This document shows, piece after piece, positions 26,667 through 35,094 of a DNA stretch of 64,000 bases. The notes under the pieces are model-generated. The model had not been told where the DNA came from. It saw nothing but the letters and a program-made list of their open reading frames with translations, and did not search any database. The translations under genes and the position numbers were made by a program. Source of the stretch: Arthrobacter sunyaminii (GTDB lineage Bacteria; Actinomycetota; Actinomycetes; Actinomycetales; Micrococcaceae). Location of the stretch: assembly GCF_018866305.1 (NCBI RefSeq), contig NZ_CP076456.1:1488001-1552000 (forward strand), given 5' to 3'. Each line of letters starts with the position of its first letter. The stretch's first letter is position 1.

Positions 26667-29447
26667 GTGGACTTCCTAGGCCGGCAGGCCGAGCGCGCAG
26701 CTATCGACAACCTCATCTCACGGGCCCGAGCCGGGGAGAGCGGGGTGATCCTGGTGCGCGGAGAAGCCGGTATTGGAAAGACAATGCTTCTTGAGTACGC
26801 CCGGGGGAGGGCGGAATCCTCGGGGTTCCGAGTGCAGTCCTTGGTCGGAGTGGAGTCCGAGACACAGTTCGCCTTCGCGGGACTGCACCAATTGTGTGCG
26901 CCGCTGCTTGACCGGCTGGAGGCCCTGCCCGAACCACAGCAGGCCGCTCTGGGTGTGGCACTGGGGCAGCAAAGCGGCGGAGTGCCGGACCGTTTCCTCG
27001 TTGGGCTGGCAACTCTGCACCTGCTGGCAGAGGTCGCCGAGGAAGGCCCCCTTTTGTGCCTTGTCGATGATGCGCAGTGGCTGGACGAGGCCTCCGCCCA
27101 GGTCCTGAGTTTTGTCGCGCGGCGGATGGCGGAGGAAGGGATAGTGCTGGTGTTCGCGCTGCGGGACCCCGCCGACCGGGACGTTCGCTGGTTCGACGGG
27201 TTGTCTGTTGTGTGTCTGTGCGGGCTCGATGAAGCCGACGCGCGGGTGCTGCTGACCAGATCCGGCCGCACACCACTGGATGACGGTATGTGCGACCGCA
27301 TCCTCGCCGAGGCGCGCGGGAACCCCCTCGCACTGCTGGAGCTGGCCCGCAGCGCGTCCGCGCCGTGGGTGGCCGGAGGAATCGAGCTGCCTGAAGTGCC
27401 GGACACCGTGCACCGCATCGAGGAGACCTTTCGGCGCCGCTTGGCGGGTCTGCCGGTGCCGACGCGACTGTTGCTGTTGATCGCTGCGGTGGATCCGACC
27501 GGAGAGGCAGCCTTGCTGTGGCGGGCGGCCAAACATCTGGGGATCACCTCCGAGGCCGCCGAACCGGCTGAATCCTCCGGGCTCCTGGAGATTGACAGCC
27601 GGGTGCAGTTCCGGCATCCGCTGGTGCGTTCGGCTGTGCTTCGGGCGGCCGCCCCGCAGGATCGCCGCCGGGCGCACAGTGCGCTGGCCGCGGCCATCGA
27701 TGCCGATGTCGACCCCGACCGCCGCGCCTGGCACCGCTCGCAAACGGTGCTGGGCACCGATGAGGGCGCCGCCGTTGAGTTGATTCGCTCCGCCGGCCGG
27801 GCACACGCCCGTGGCGGATTGGCTGTCTCCGCGGCCTTCCTGGAGCAGGCGGCCAAGCTGACCCCCGACCCCGCCGCCCGTGCATGCCGGGCGCTTGAAG
27901 CCGCCCATGCCAAACATGAGGCCGGTGCCTCCGCGGACGCCTTGGAACTGCTGACGGTCGCTGCGGCCGGGCCGCTCGACGACGTGCAACAGGCTCAACT
28001 CGGACTGCTGCGCGCCCGGATCTCGTTCCACCTCGTGCGGGACGGCGAAGGGCAGGCCATGCTGCTGGAAGCTGCCAAGTGCCTCGCCCCGCTGGACCCG
28101 GAGCTGTCCCGGGAGACCTACCTGGGTGCGCTGGATGCTGCGATTGTCACCGGCAACTCCCGCAGCGGCCGCGGCGTACCGACAGTGACCGAGGCTGCCC
28201 GGACCGCGCCGCCCCCAACGGGGCCGCCGAGGCCGGCGGATCTGTTGCTCGCCGGGCTGGTGACGATGTTCACGGAGGGGTACTCAACCGGCTTGCCCGG
28301 ACTGCGGCGTGCGTTGGCCGCATTTGCCGACCATGAGAGCGAGGCCGGCCACGAGCCGGACATTCATGGGGTGAGCGTAACCGACGGGGTGAGCGAGACC
28401 CATCGCCGCCGCTGGGGATGGCTCGCCTGCCGAACCGCCATGGCGGTCTTCGACGATGAGATGCTCCACACTCTGGCCGCCCGGCCGGTCCAGCTGGTCC
28501 GTGATTCCGGCGCCCTGGCCGCACTCCCACGCGCACTTCTCGGCCAGTCCGTTATGTTGGTGCTCTCCGGTGAGTTAGCCCAGGCCGAGGAGCAGACGGC
28601 GATCGTGGCCGCGACCAGGGCGGCACCCTTGCTCCATGCGCAGCTTTTCCTGTCCGCCTGGCGCGGTCGTCCGGACGAGACTGCCGAGGTATACGCGACC
28701 ATTGCCGCGCATGCAGCCGGCAATGCGAAGGCCACAGAGGTGTCCCTGGCACAGTACGCAATGGCGGTGCAGCACAACGGTATGGGCGACTACCCGGCGG
28801 CGCAGGTGGCGGCAACCCGGGCGTTCGAGTCAGAAGCGTCGAGGTTTAACAACCTGGCCCATCCCGAACTTATCGAAGCGGCGTGCCGTGCCGGGCAGCC
28901 GGAGTTGGCCGCCGAGGCGCTGGAAGAGCTCACCTCGCGGGCCCGCGCCAGCGGCACTCCCTGGGGGCTCGGCCTGGCGGCGCGTTCCCGGGCGCTGACC
29001 AGCACCGGGCCAACCGCCGAGGAGCATTACCTTGAGGCGATTGAGCAGCTTGCGCGCTGCCGGATGGCCGCCCATCTGGCACGCACCCACCTTGTCTACG
29101 GCGAGTGGCTTCGCCGCGAGGGTCGTAGGCAGGACGCGCGGGAACAGCTCCGCACCGCGCACGGGATGCTGTTGGACATGGGCGCGGAGGCGTTCGCTGC
29201 CCGCGCCGCACGTGAACTGCGCGCCACCGGGGAGTACCCGCGGAAGCGGACCGCTCAGCCGGCCGATGCACTTACAGCCCATGAGCTGCACATCGCCCGT
29301 CTGGTCGCCACCGGTGCCACCTCAAGGGAAGTCGGCACACAGTTGTTCCTGAGCCCCCGCACGATCGAGGCCCATCTGCGGAGCATCTTCCGCAAGCTGG
29401 ACATCAATTCCCGCCGGCAGCTCCGGGAGCTGTCCCTTCCCAGATGA
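26667..29447 (+). CDS. Large LuxR-family (LAL) transcriptional regulator with N-terminal ATPase
   Basis: A 926-residue LAL/MalT-type regulator. An AAA-type ATPase domain begins at once (VDFLGRQAERAAID), with Walker A GEAGIGKT at residues 32-39 and Walker B LCLVDDAQWLDEAS near 131-145. A long helical, TPR-like middle region follows, and a C-terminal LuxR helix-turn-helix (about 860-920, LTAHELHIARLVATGATSREV). Start is GTG 26667 with GAAGGGAG upstream; the frame is open to 26502, which is untranslated leader. The neighbour 10 bases downstream is a secreted sugar-dehydrogenase-like lipoprotein and may be its target. The ligand is unknown. Confidence 0.88.
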   Translation: MDFLGRQAERAAIDNLISRARAGESGVILVRGEAGIGKTMLLEYARGRAESSGFRVQSLVGVESETQFAFAGLHQLCAPLLDRLEALPEPQQAALGVALGQQSGGVPDRFLVGLATLHLLAEVAEEGPLLCLVDDAQWLDEASAQVLSFVARRMAEEGIVLVFALRDPADRDVRWFDGLSVVCLCGLDEADARVLLTRSGRTPLDDGMCDRILAEARGNPLALLELARSASAPWVAGGIELPEVPDTVHRIEETFRRRLAGLPVPTRLLLLIAAVDPTGEAALLWRAAKHLGITSEAAEPAESSGLLEIDSRVQFRHPLVRSAVLRAAAPQDRRRAHSALAAAIDADVDPDRRAWHRSQTVLGTDEGAAVELIRSAGRAHARGGLAVSAAFLEQAAKLTPDPAARACRALEAAHAKHEAGASADALELLTVAAAGPLDDVQQAQLGLLRARISFHLVRDGEGQAMLLEAAKCLAPLDPELSRETYLGALDAAIVTGNSRSGRGVPTVTEAARTAPPPTGPPRPADLLLAGLVTMFTEGYSTGLPGLRRALAAFADHESEAGHEPDIHGVSVTDGVSETHRRRWGWLACRTAMAVFDDEMLHTLAARPVQLVRDSGALAALPRALLGQSVMLVLSGELAQAEEQTAIVAATRAAPLLHAQLFLSAWRGRPDETAEVYATIAAHAAGNAKATEVSLAQYAMAVQHNGMGDYPAAQVAATRAFESEASRFNNLAHPELIEAACRAGQPELAAEALEELTSRARASGTPWGLGLAARSRALTSTGPTAEEHYLEAIEQLARCRMAAHLARTHLVYGEWLRREGRRQDAREQLRTAHGMLLDMGAEAFAARAARELRATGEYPRKRTAQPADALTAHELHIARLVATGATSREVGTQLFLSPRTIEAHLRSIFRKLDINSRRQLRELSLPR

Positions 29448-29457
29448 CTGGAGAGCT

Positions 29458-30534
29458 ATGCCAGGCAAAGCACGTCTCGCGGCGGCCGCGGCAGTTGTGG
29501 GTCTGGTGACGACCGGCTGCACTGCCCCGCCCGCGCAGGACGGGGCAGCGGTCGGGACCTCAGCGGCGGAGATTATTGCCGCCGGACTCGATGCCCCGTG
29601 GTCCATTGCCTTCCACGAAGGGACTCCGCTGGTCAGCGAACGTGATTCGGCGCGGATTGTGGAACTCGATGACGACGGCGTGGGCCGCGAAGCAGGTGTC
29701 ATCGAAGGCGCAGCCAACAGGGGAGAGGGCGGGGGAGGAACCACGGGAGAGGGCGGCCTCCTCGGCATCGCCGTTCAGGCGGGGTACCTCTACACGTACT
29801 TGACCGCCGGCGGGGAGAACCGGATTGAGCGCCGGGAACTCTCTGGTGCCGCCGGTTCACTGGGTCTGGGCTTGCCGGAGATTATTCTGGACGGCATTGA
29901 AGCCGGTTCCATCCACAACGGAGGGCGCCTTGCCTTCGGCCCTGACGGGATGCTGTACGCCACTACCGGAGATGCCGGGAACAGGGGCAGTGCCCAGGAC
30001 ACTGACTCGTTGTCCGGAAAAATCCTGCGGATGATGCCCGACGGCGGGGTGCCGGAGGACAATCCGTTCCCCGGGTCGCTGGTTTACAGCTACGGTCACC
30101 GTAATCCGCAGGGGATTGCGTGGGACGCAGAGGGGGTCCTCTACGCCAGCGAGTTCGGCCAGAACACCTGGGATGAACTCAACGTGATAGAGCCCGGGGG
30201 AAACTATGGCTGGCCGGAGATGGAAGGCGCCGCCGGGGCAGAGGGTTTCATTGACCCGGTTCAGCAGTGGGCACCGGCCGATGCCAGCCCCAGCGGTATC
30301 GCCGTCGCCGGCAATTCCGTCTACGTCGCCAACCTGCGCGGTGAACGGCTGCTGGAGGTACCGCTCGCCGGTTTAGACACTTCCACCGTGTATCTGACGC
30401 GGGAGTACGGGCGGCTGCGCGACGTCGTCCGCGGCCCTGACGGAAGCCTATGGGTGCTTACGAACAACACCGACGGGCGCGGCAACCCGGAACCCGGCGA
30501 TGACCGGATCCTGCGTTTCGATGTTGCCGACTGA
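29458..30534 (+). CDS. Secreted PQQ-dependent sugar dehydrogenase-like lipoprotein
   Basis: A 358-residue protein of the glucose/sorbosone dehydrogenase beta-propeller family. A lipoprotein signal peptide ends at Cys21 (VTTGC), so it should be anchored outside the membrane. The propeller shows the family motifs GEGGLLGIAVQAGYLYTY, NGGRLAFGPDGMLYATTGDAG, SGKILRM, YGHRNPQGIAWD and EFGQNTWDELN. Substrate and cofactor use are unproven; some family members are not PQQ enzymes. It begins 10 bases after the LAL regulator, probably in one mRNA. Confidence 0.85.
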   Translation: MPGKARLAAAAAVVGLVTTGCTAPPAQDGAAVGTSAAEIIAAGLDAPWSIAFHEGTPLVSERDSARIVELDDDGVGREAGVIEGAANRGEGGGGTTGEGGLLGIAVQAGYLYTYLTAGGENRIERRELSGAAGSLGLGLPEIILDGIEAGSIHNGGRLAFGPDGMLYATTGDAGNRGSAQDTDSLSGKILRMMPDGGVPEDNPFPGSLVYSYGHRNPQGIAWDAEGVLYASEFGQNTWDELNVIEPGGNYGWPEMEGAAGAEGFIDPVQQWAPADASPSGIAVAGNSVYVANLRGERLLEVPLAGLDTSTVYLTREYGRLRDVVRGPDGSLWVLTNNTDGRGNPEPGDDRILRFDVAD

Positions 30535-30543
30535 GCCGGCGGA

Positions 30544-30575
30544 CCGTGCGCTCCGATAACGGGGCGCACGGTTTT
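30544..30575. terminator. Bidirectional terminator
   Basis: CCGTGCGCTCC (30544-30554) pairs with GGGGCGCACGG (30561-30571, one G-T pair), followed by TTTT. It lies between the convergent lipoprotein and Old Yellow Enzyme genes. Confidence 0.85.
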
Positions 30576-30592
30576 CGGACTGGTTGATCCGG

Positions 30593-31762
30593 TTACAACA
30601 GTGCTGATTCGTGTTTCCCGTAGTCATACTGGGGCAACGGCCCTCCGCTGCGCAGCGTCCGCACCAAATCAGGGTCGGCAAGGTGCAGCCGTCCAATGGC
30701 GATGAGGTCAAACTCCTCGTCGTCCAGGCGGCGGAGGAGCTCGTCGCGGTTGTCCAGGATCGGGTTGCCGCTGCTGCGCCGGTCCTTGATAGCGGAGCCG
30801 ATGCCGACGCTGCCCACAGCCATGCTGCTCGCCCCCGTGAGCTGTTTTGCCCAACCTGCCAGACTCAGGTCGCTGCCCTCGAAGGCCGGTGCCTGGAAAC
30901 GGCGGGCGCTCGCGTCAAGGACGTCCACTCCTGCTTCCACCAGCGGACGCAGGAGTGCGCCAAGCTCCTCCGGGGTGTTAGCCAGACGTGCACCGAAATC
31001 CTGCTGCTTGTGCTGGGAGAACCGGAAGAAGATGGGCAGCTCCTCGCCGATCTCCTCCCGAATGGCCCGGACAACCGCAGCGGGGAAGGCAGCGCGGCGT
31101 TCCGCGTCACCGCCCCATTCGTCATCCCGCCGGTTCGTGTCTGCCCAGAGGAACGCATCCAGCAGGTAACCGTGGCCCCCGTGCAGGGCAATGCCGTCAA
31201 AACCGGCGTCAACGGCGCCGCGTGCGGCCGCCCGGAAGGCTTCAATGACACTGTTGATGTCTGCGGTTGTCATGGCGCGGGTAACGGGCTCGGAGGCACG
31301 GACATAATCATCTGAATAGGTGGTGATTCCGGGTGTTCCCCACAGGCCGGAGGGCCGCATGGGGGTGACTGCCGGGCTTCCGCCCATCGCACCCCACAGG
31401 GGTCCCACATGCCACAGCTGCGGGATGATGCGTCCGCCGGCCTCGTGCACGCCGTCGACGACGGAACGCCAGCCGTCCAGCGCAGTAGACGCGAACATGT
31501 TGGGCACCGACGCATGGTCAACCGAAGCCGGGTGGTCAATCGCCACCCCCTCGGTGATGATCAGCCCCGTGCCGCCCTCAGCCCGGCGCCGGTAATACCG
31601 GGCAACCTTCTCACCCGGGACCCCGCCGGGGGAGTGGGTGCGGGTCATCGGGGACATGACGATCCGGTTGCGCAGGTGCAGTGACCTCACGCTGAACTCG
31701 CGGAACAGCGGGTCTGCCGCGGCGCTGAATCCGGCTTCGAGGGAATCGTGGTTCGCGGTCAC
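30593..31762 (-). CDS. Old Yellow Enzyme-family FMN oxidoreductase
   Basis: A 389-residue NADH:flavin oxidoreductase of the Old Yellow Enzyme TIM-barrel family, which reduces activated C=C bonds or removes substituents from cyclic enones. Visible motifs are RIVMSPMTRTHS near residue 33 and GFDGIALHGGHGYLLDAFL (about 185-203, ligand-binding His pair) and RRDDEWGG. The GTG start overlaps the stop of the SnoaL-like gene, so the two are coupled. Substrate is unknown; the neighbours suggest a cyclic or aromatic compound. Confidence 0.88.
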   Translation of the reverse strand: MTANHDSLEAGFSAAADPLFREFSVRSLHLRNRIVMSPMTRTHSPGGVPGEKVARYYRRRAEGGTGLIITEGVAIDHPASVDHASVPNMFASTALDGWRSVVDGVHEAGGRIIPQLWHVGPLWGAMGGSPAVTPMRPSGLWGTPGITTYSDDYVRASEPVTRAMTTADINSVIEAFRAAARGAVDAGFDGIALHGGHGYLLDAFLWADTNRRDDEWGGDAERRAAFPAAVVRAIREEIGEELPIFFRFSQHKQQDFGARLANTPEELGALLRPLVEAGVDVLDASARRFQAPAFEGSDLSLAGWAKQLTGASSMAVGSVGIGSAIKDRRSSGNPILDNRDELLRRLDDEEFDLIAIGRLHLADPDLVRTLRSGGPLPQYDYGKHESALL

Positions 31763-32265
31763 AGCGCTGCACTTCCTGCCTTGGCGAGCATTTGCCGGGA
31801 GGCGGCGCGGCCGTCCAGCAGTGAGTTGGTGCGTGCGGTGACCTTCCAGCCCGATCCGGTGCGGGCCAGCTCCCAGCGGTTTGCGGAGAGCCGGTCCACG
31901 TAATAGCCCGGATCAGTGCCGTCCCGGTGCCGCACCAGCATCGAGTAACCGGTGGCGACGGCGGTGTCGCCGGACACGCGGATATCCGGAATGCCCAGGA
32001 AATGGCTGGAGCCCTCCGCGATGATCTTCTGGTGCGAGGGCCCGTGCACCATGCCGCGGAAGTCCTCCGGTCCGGTCAGCGTTGCCTCGCCGTCACCGAG
32101 GCTGTAGGTGTAGCTGCCGTCCCCGGTCCACAGTTCAGCCACGGCGTCAGCGCTGCCGCTGTCGACGGCAGGACCGTAAGCGGCGAGCACGCCGAGTATC
32201 TCTTGGTGATCTTCCAAGCGTTGGATGCGCTCCTGGAGCGCGGCAATCCCGGTCAGTGGACTCAT
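31759..32265 (-). CDS. SnoaL/NTF2-like protein
   Basis: A 168-residue protein of the NTF2-like fold: an N-terminal helix IAALQERIQRLEDHQEILGVLAAYGPAVDSG in two parts, then AVAELWTGDGSYTY and SSHFLGIPDIRVSGDTAVATGYSM. Such proteins act as isomerases, cyclases, dehydratases or hydroxylase partners in catabolic pathways. Start ATG has AAGGGGAA seven bases upstream. It heads a two-gene unit with the Old Yellow Enzyme gene and is divergent from the SDR gene. Confidence 0.85.
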   Translation of the reverse strand: MSPLTGIAALQERIQRLEDHQEILGVLAAYGPAVDSGSADAVAELWTGDGSYTYSLGDGEATLTGPEDFRGMVHGPSHQKIIAEGSSHFLGIPDIRVSGDTAVATGYSMLVRHRDGTDPGYYVDRLSANRWELARTGSGWKVTARTNSLLDGRAASRQMLAKAGSAAL

Positions 32266-32329
32266 CAGTTATTCCCCTTCGAATTCCCTTTAGCTTGTAT
32301 CTAATATCACCAGTGGCTCGAGATGCAAA

Positions 32330-32339
32330 CAAGCGCTTG
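32330..32339. promoter_or_regulatory. Palindrome in the divergent SnoaL/SDR promoter
   Basis: CAAGCGCTTG is a perfect 10-bp palindrome that overlaps a -35-like TTGACC (32337-32342) pointing toward the SDR gene. It is a candidate operator for the divergent catabolic genes; no regulator gene is adjacent. Confidence 0.4.
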
Positions 32340-32362
32340 ACCGGGAACGAGAGGAACGTGGA

Positions 32363-33151
32363 ATGAGCGGTTTCGAGAAGTACGGACCCTGGGCACTGAT
32401 CGCCGGCGGCTCGGAGGGCGTGGGCGCCGCGCTGGCGCACGAGCTGGCCGGGCGGGGCCTCAACGTGGCCCTCGTGGCGCGCAAGCCCGGGCCCCTCGCA
32501 GAGGTGGCTGCCTCCGTCCGCGCAGCCTACGACGTCGAAGTGCTCGCCATTGAGCAGGACCTGCTCGCCGAAGGTGCCGTTGATTCGATCGCCGAGCGCC
32601 TCGGGGACCGCGAGGTGGGCCTGCTGGTATCCAATGCCGGCGCCAACACCTACGGCAGCGAGATTGTGACGTCCGACGCGGACCGCGCCCAGATGGTTAT
32701 CGACCTGAACATCACGGTCACTGCCGCCCTGGTCCGCCGGTTTGGCCTGCCGATGCAGGAACGGCGGCGCGGGGGCATCATGCTCACCGGTTCGCTGAGC
32801 GGCTTCGCCGGAGCCGCGGGAATCGGTTTCTACTCCGCGGCGAAGGCTTTTGTGCACAACTTTGCCGAGGCGCTGTGGGTGGAAATGCGTCCCTACAACG
32901 TTGACGTCCTGGAGCTGTGCCTGGGCCTGACCCGCACGCCCGCCATGGAGCGTCTCGGCTATCAGTTTGACGCCCCCGGCGTGCGGGCGTCCGATCCCGC
33001 TTCCGTGGCCCGGGAGGTTTTGGATCACCTCGGCGACGGACCCAGCTGGTACCCCGACGGTTTTGGCGACGACGCCGAGAAACGCTCTGCCCACCCCCGC
33101 GGTCCCATCGTCGAGGCCGCAAACGCGCACTACCGCTCACCCGCGGCCTAA
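32363..33151 (+). CDS. Short-chain dehydrogenase/reductase
   Basis: A 262-residue SDR. The cofactor motif is IAGGSEGVGAALA (about residues 13-25), with SNAGANTYG (classical NAG) near 88 and the active-site serine in TGSLSGFAGAAG; the Tyr-x-x-x-Lys is FYSAAKAF near 155-162. The fold resembles the DltE/YqjQ-type group. It lies 65 bases ahead of the dioxygenase-like gene and likely works in the same pathway on a hydroxy or keto intermediate. Confidence 0.88.
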   Translation: MSGFEKYGPWALIAGGSEGVGAALAHELAGRGLNVALVARKPGPLAEVAASVRAAYDVEVLAIEQDLLAEGAVDSIAERLGDREVGLLVSNAGANTYGSEIVTSDADRAQMVIDLNITVTAALVRRFGLPMQERRRGGIMLTGSLSGFAGAAGIGFYSAAKAFVHNFAEALWVEMRPYNVDVLELCLGLTRTPAMERLGYQFDAPGVRASDPASVAREVLDHLGDGPSWYPDGFGDDAEKRSAHPRGPIVEAANAHYRSPAA

Positions 33152-33216
33152 TTGCCCATCGGTCCAGCCTGAACCACAAGACATATCCGGATCCACAACA
33201 TAATAAGGAGAAACGC

Positions 33217-34239
33217 ATGGCACCCCGCCCCACCTATGATCCCGGTCCCACGATTGCCCACGCAGGCGGCATCAACATCGGCACCCCGGACCTGCAGAAG
33301 TCCCTGTGGTTCTTCCGTGACATCTTTGGCATGGAGGTCACCGCGGAGGACGACGGCGTTGCCTACCTGCGCGGGTACCAGGAGCGAATCCACCACTCCC
33401 TGGTACTGACGCAGCAGGACGAGGCGCGGATCAACACCATGAGCCTGCGCGTCAGCCGTCCCCAGGATGTTGAACTGTTCCACGACCAGTTCGTGGAGGA
33501 GGGCATCGAAGTGCGCCAACTCGGCGCCGGCACGGAACTCGGCCGCGGCGAGGCTGTCCGGCTTCTCCTGCCGGGCGGCGGGCACCCGCTCGAGCTCTAC
33601 TATGGCATCGAGCGCCCCCTCGCGCCGGAGGGGATGCGCTCAAAGCTCTTCGGAAACAGCTCAATCCGCCGGGGCCTGGGTGTCCAGCGGATCGACCACC
33701 TCAATATTCAGACCAGTGTCCAGAATATGGCGCAGGCAGAGGGATGGCTGCGTGAATCACTGGGGATGAAGCGGCGCGAGGCAATGGTGCTGCCGGATAA
33801 TCCGGACGTTCCGTATGTCTCGTGGCTGTCCGTGAATTCCAAACTGCACGACATCGCGATCGGATCGTCCCAGACCGGCGAGGACGCACAGTTCCATCAT
33901 GTCGCCTTCGCCCTTGAGAACATGCACGATGCCCTGACAGCGGTGGATCAGCTGCGGGATCTGGGCATCCAGATTGATGCGGGTCCGGGCAAGCACGGGG
34001 TCGGACAGGCCATGTACCTGTACGTCCGCGACCCGGGCTCGGGTTACCGGATTGAGCTTTACTCCGGCGGGTACCCGTTCTTCGACCCGGATCACGAGCC
34101 GCTGGTATGGGAGCCCAAGGACATGACGTACGGAATGACCTGGTACGGGGACAATCCCCTCGTCCATGCCGACACGTCCAGGTACCAGGAGACCATGCCC
34201 GTCGCAGGCCTGGACTTGAAGACGCTCATTAACGACTAA
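33217..34239 (+). CDS. Extradiol dioxygenase-like VOC-family protein
   Basis: A 340-residue protein with two vicinal-oxygen-chelate modules, as in type I extradiol (catechol 2,3-dioxygenase-type) enzymes. Candidate metal ligands are His in QRIDHLNIQT (about residue 158), His in FHHVAFAL (about 229) and Glu in YRIELYSGGY (about 281). AAGGAG precedes the ATG. The N-terminal module lacks the metal set, as usual in this class. Together with SDR, SnoaL-like and Old Yellow Enzyme genes it suggests ring cleavage of an aromatic or related cyclic substrate. Confidence 0.85.
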   Translation: MAPRPTYDPGPTIAHAGGINIGTPDLQKSLWFFRDIFGMEVTAEDDGVAYLRGYQERIHHSLVLTQQDEARINTMSLRVSRPQDVELFHDQFVEEGIEVRQLGAGTELGRGEAVRLLLPGGGHPLELYYGIERPLAPEGMRSKLFGNSSIRRGLGVQRIDHLNIQTSVQNMAQAEGWLRESLGMKRREAMVLPDNPDVPYVSWLSVNSKLHDIAIGSSQTGEDAQFHHVAFALENMHDALTAVDQLRDLGIQIDAGPGKHGVGQAMYLYVRDPGSGYRIELYSGGYPFFDPDHEPLVWEPKDMTYGMTWYGDNPLVHADTSRYQETMPVAGLDLKTLIND

Positions 34240-34310
34240 CGCGGCAGTCATCCGTACCGGGCGCCGGCGCTGAAAGGCGGCAACAGGCGCCCGGCCGCAG
34301 CAGCGCAGGT

Positions 34311-34345
34311 GAGGCGGGGTTCCTTCATTGGGTCCCCGCCTCTTT
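34311..34345 (+). terminator. Terminator after the dioxygenase-like gene
   Basis: GAGGCGGGG (34311-34319) pairs with CCCCGCCTC (34334-34342), followed by TTT. The rest of the 322-base gap to garA holds the garA leader hairpin and no gene that I can support. Confidence 0.8.
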
Positions 34346-34507
34346 GGCATCCCGGGCATTTCACCCCGGCGCCCGCGCTGTCACTGTTCGCCGTGTAAGT
34401 GTTTCCGGCTTCGGGACCGCAACCCCCGTAGTACGCTCAGTGCCGGGAACGCCCGCCAACAGGTAGGCTAGGACAGCCGGTACGGCAAGAATTTGTCAGC
34501 AGAACTG

Positions 34508-34547
34508 TGCGGCCAGCCAGCAGGACAATTGGTTGGCCGCATCTTTT
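34508..34547 (+). promoter_or_regulatory. Terminator-like hairpin in the garA leader
   Basis: TGCGGCCAGCCA (34508-34519) pairs with TGGTTGGCCGCA (34530-34541, one G-T pair) around a 10-base loop, followed by TCTTTT. The hairpin ends just before the GGGGAGGA ribosome site of garA. It could stop upstream transcription or act as an attenuator of garA. Confidence 0.6.
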
Positions 34548-34561
34548 GGGGAGGATGGAAC

Positions 34562-35029
34562 ATGGCGCGCGAGGACAACAACGCCGGCCACAGCGGAGAA
34601 CGGCGTGAATTGGGCGCCGAGGACACCACTACAATCAGTCTGCCGCCGCAGAGCGATACGACTGTCGAGCCCAAGCTCAGCACAGATGAACGGGCTGCAG
34701 TTGCCGCACTGCCTGCAGGATCGGCACTGCTGATAGCGCATTCAGGACCCAACAGCGGGGCAAGATTCCTGCTGGACCAGGATGTGACAACAGCCGGGCG
34801 CCATCCAAACGCGGATGTGTTCCTTGATGACGTGACGGTCTCCCGCAAGCATGTGGAGTTCCGCCGGTCTCCCGAAGGATTCCGCGTGGTGGATTCGATG
34901 AGCCTGAACGGCACCTACGTGAACAATGACCGTGTGGATTCCCTGCTGCTGCGTACGGGCAATGAGGTCCAGATCGGCAAGTTCCGGCTGACTTTCTACG
35001 CTGCACGGCCAACTGCCGCAAAGCAGTAG
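34562..35029 (+). CDS. garA: FHA-domain regulator GarA (OdhI type)
   Basis: A 155-residue phosphothreonine-binding protein that in relatives inhibits 2-oxoglutarate dehydrogenase and controls glutamate metabolism. The FHA domain (about 65-145) has GRHPNADVFLDDVTVSRKHV and LNGTYVN. The N-terminal threonines 22-24 (DTTTI) match the position where Ser/Thr kinases phosphorylate GarA/OdhI. ATG 34562 with GGGGAGGA seven bases upstream is chosen over the longer frame. First gene of garA-ftsR-bfn-merR, as in Rv1827-Rv1830. Confidence 0.93.
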   Translation: MAREDNNAGHSGERRELGAEDTTTISLPPQSDTTVEPKLSTDERAAVAALPAGSALLIAHSGPNSGARFLLDQDVTTAGRHPNADVFLDDVTVSRKHVEFRRSPEGFRVVDSMSLNGTYVNNDRVDSLLLRTGNEVQIGKFRLTFYAARPTAAKQ

Positions 35030-35094
35030 GTAACACCGGCACAGAAGTGTCCGGCCGGACGTCCACGGGAACACTGAGGGAATAGGTACCAGGT

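Noticed and set aside
25008..34239. Prophage or integrative element at tRNA-Pro
   Set aside because: No integrase, phage structural gene or conjugation gene, and no clear direct repeat of the tRNA 3' end was found by eye.
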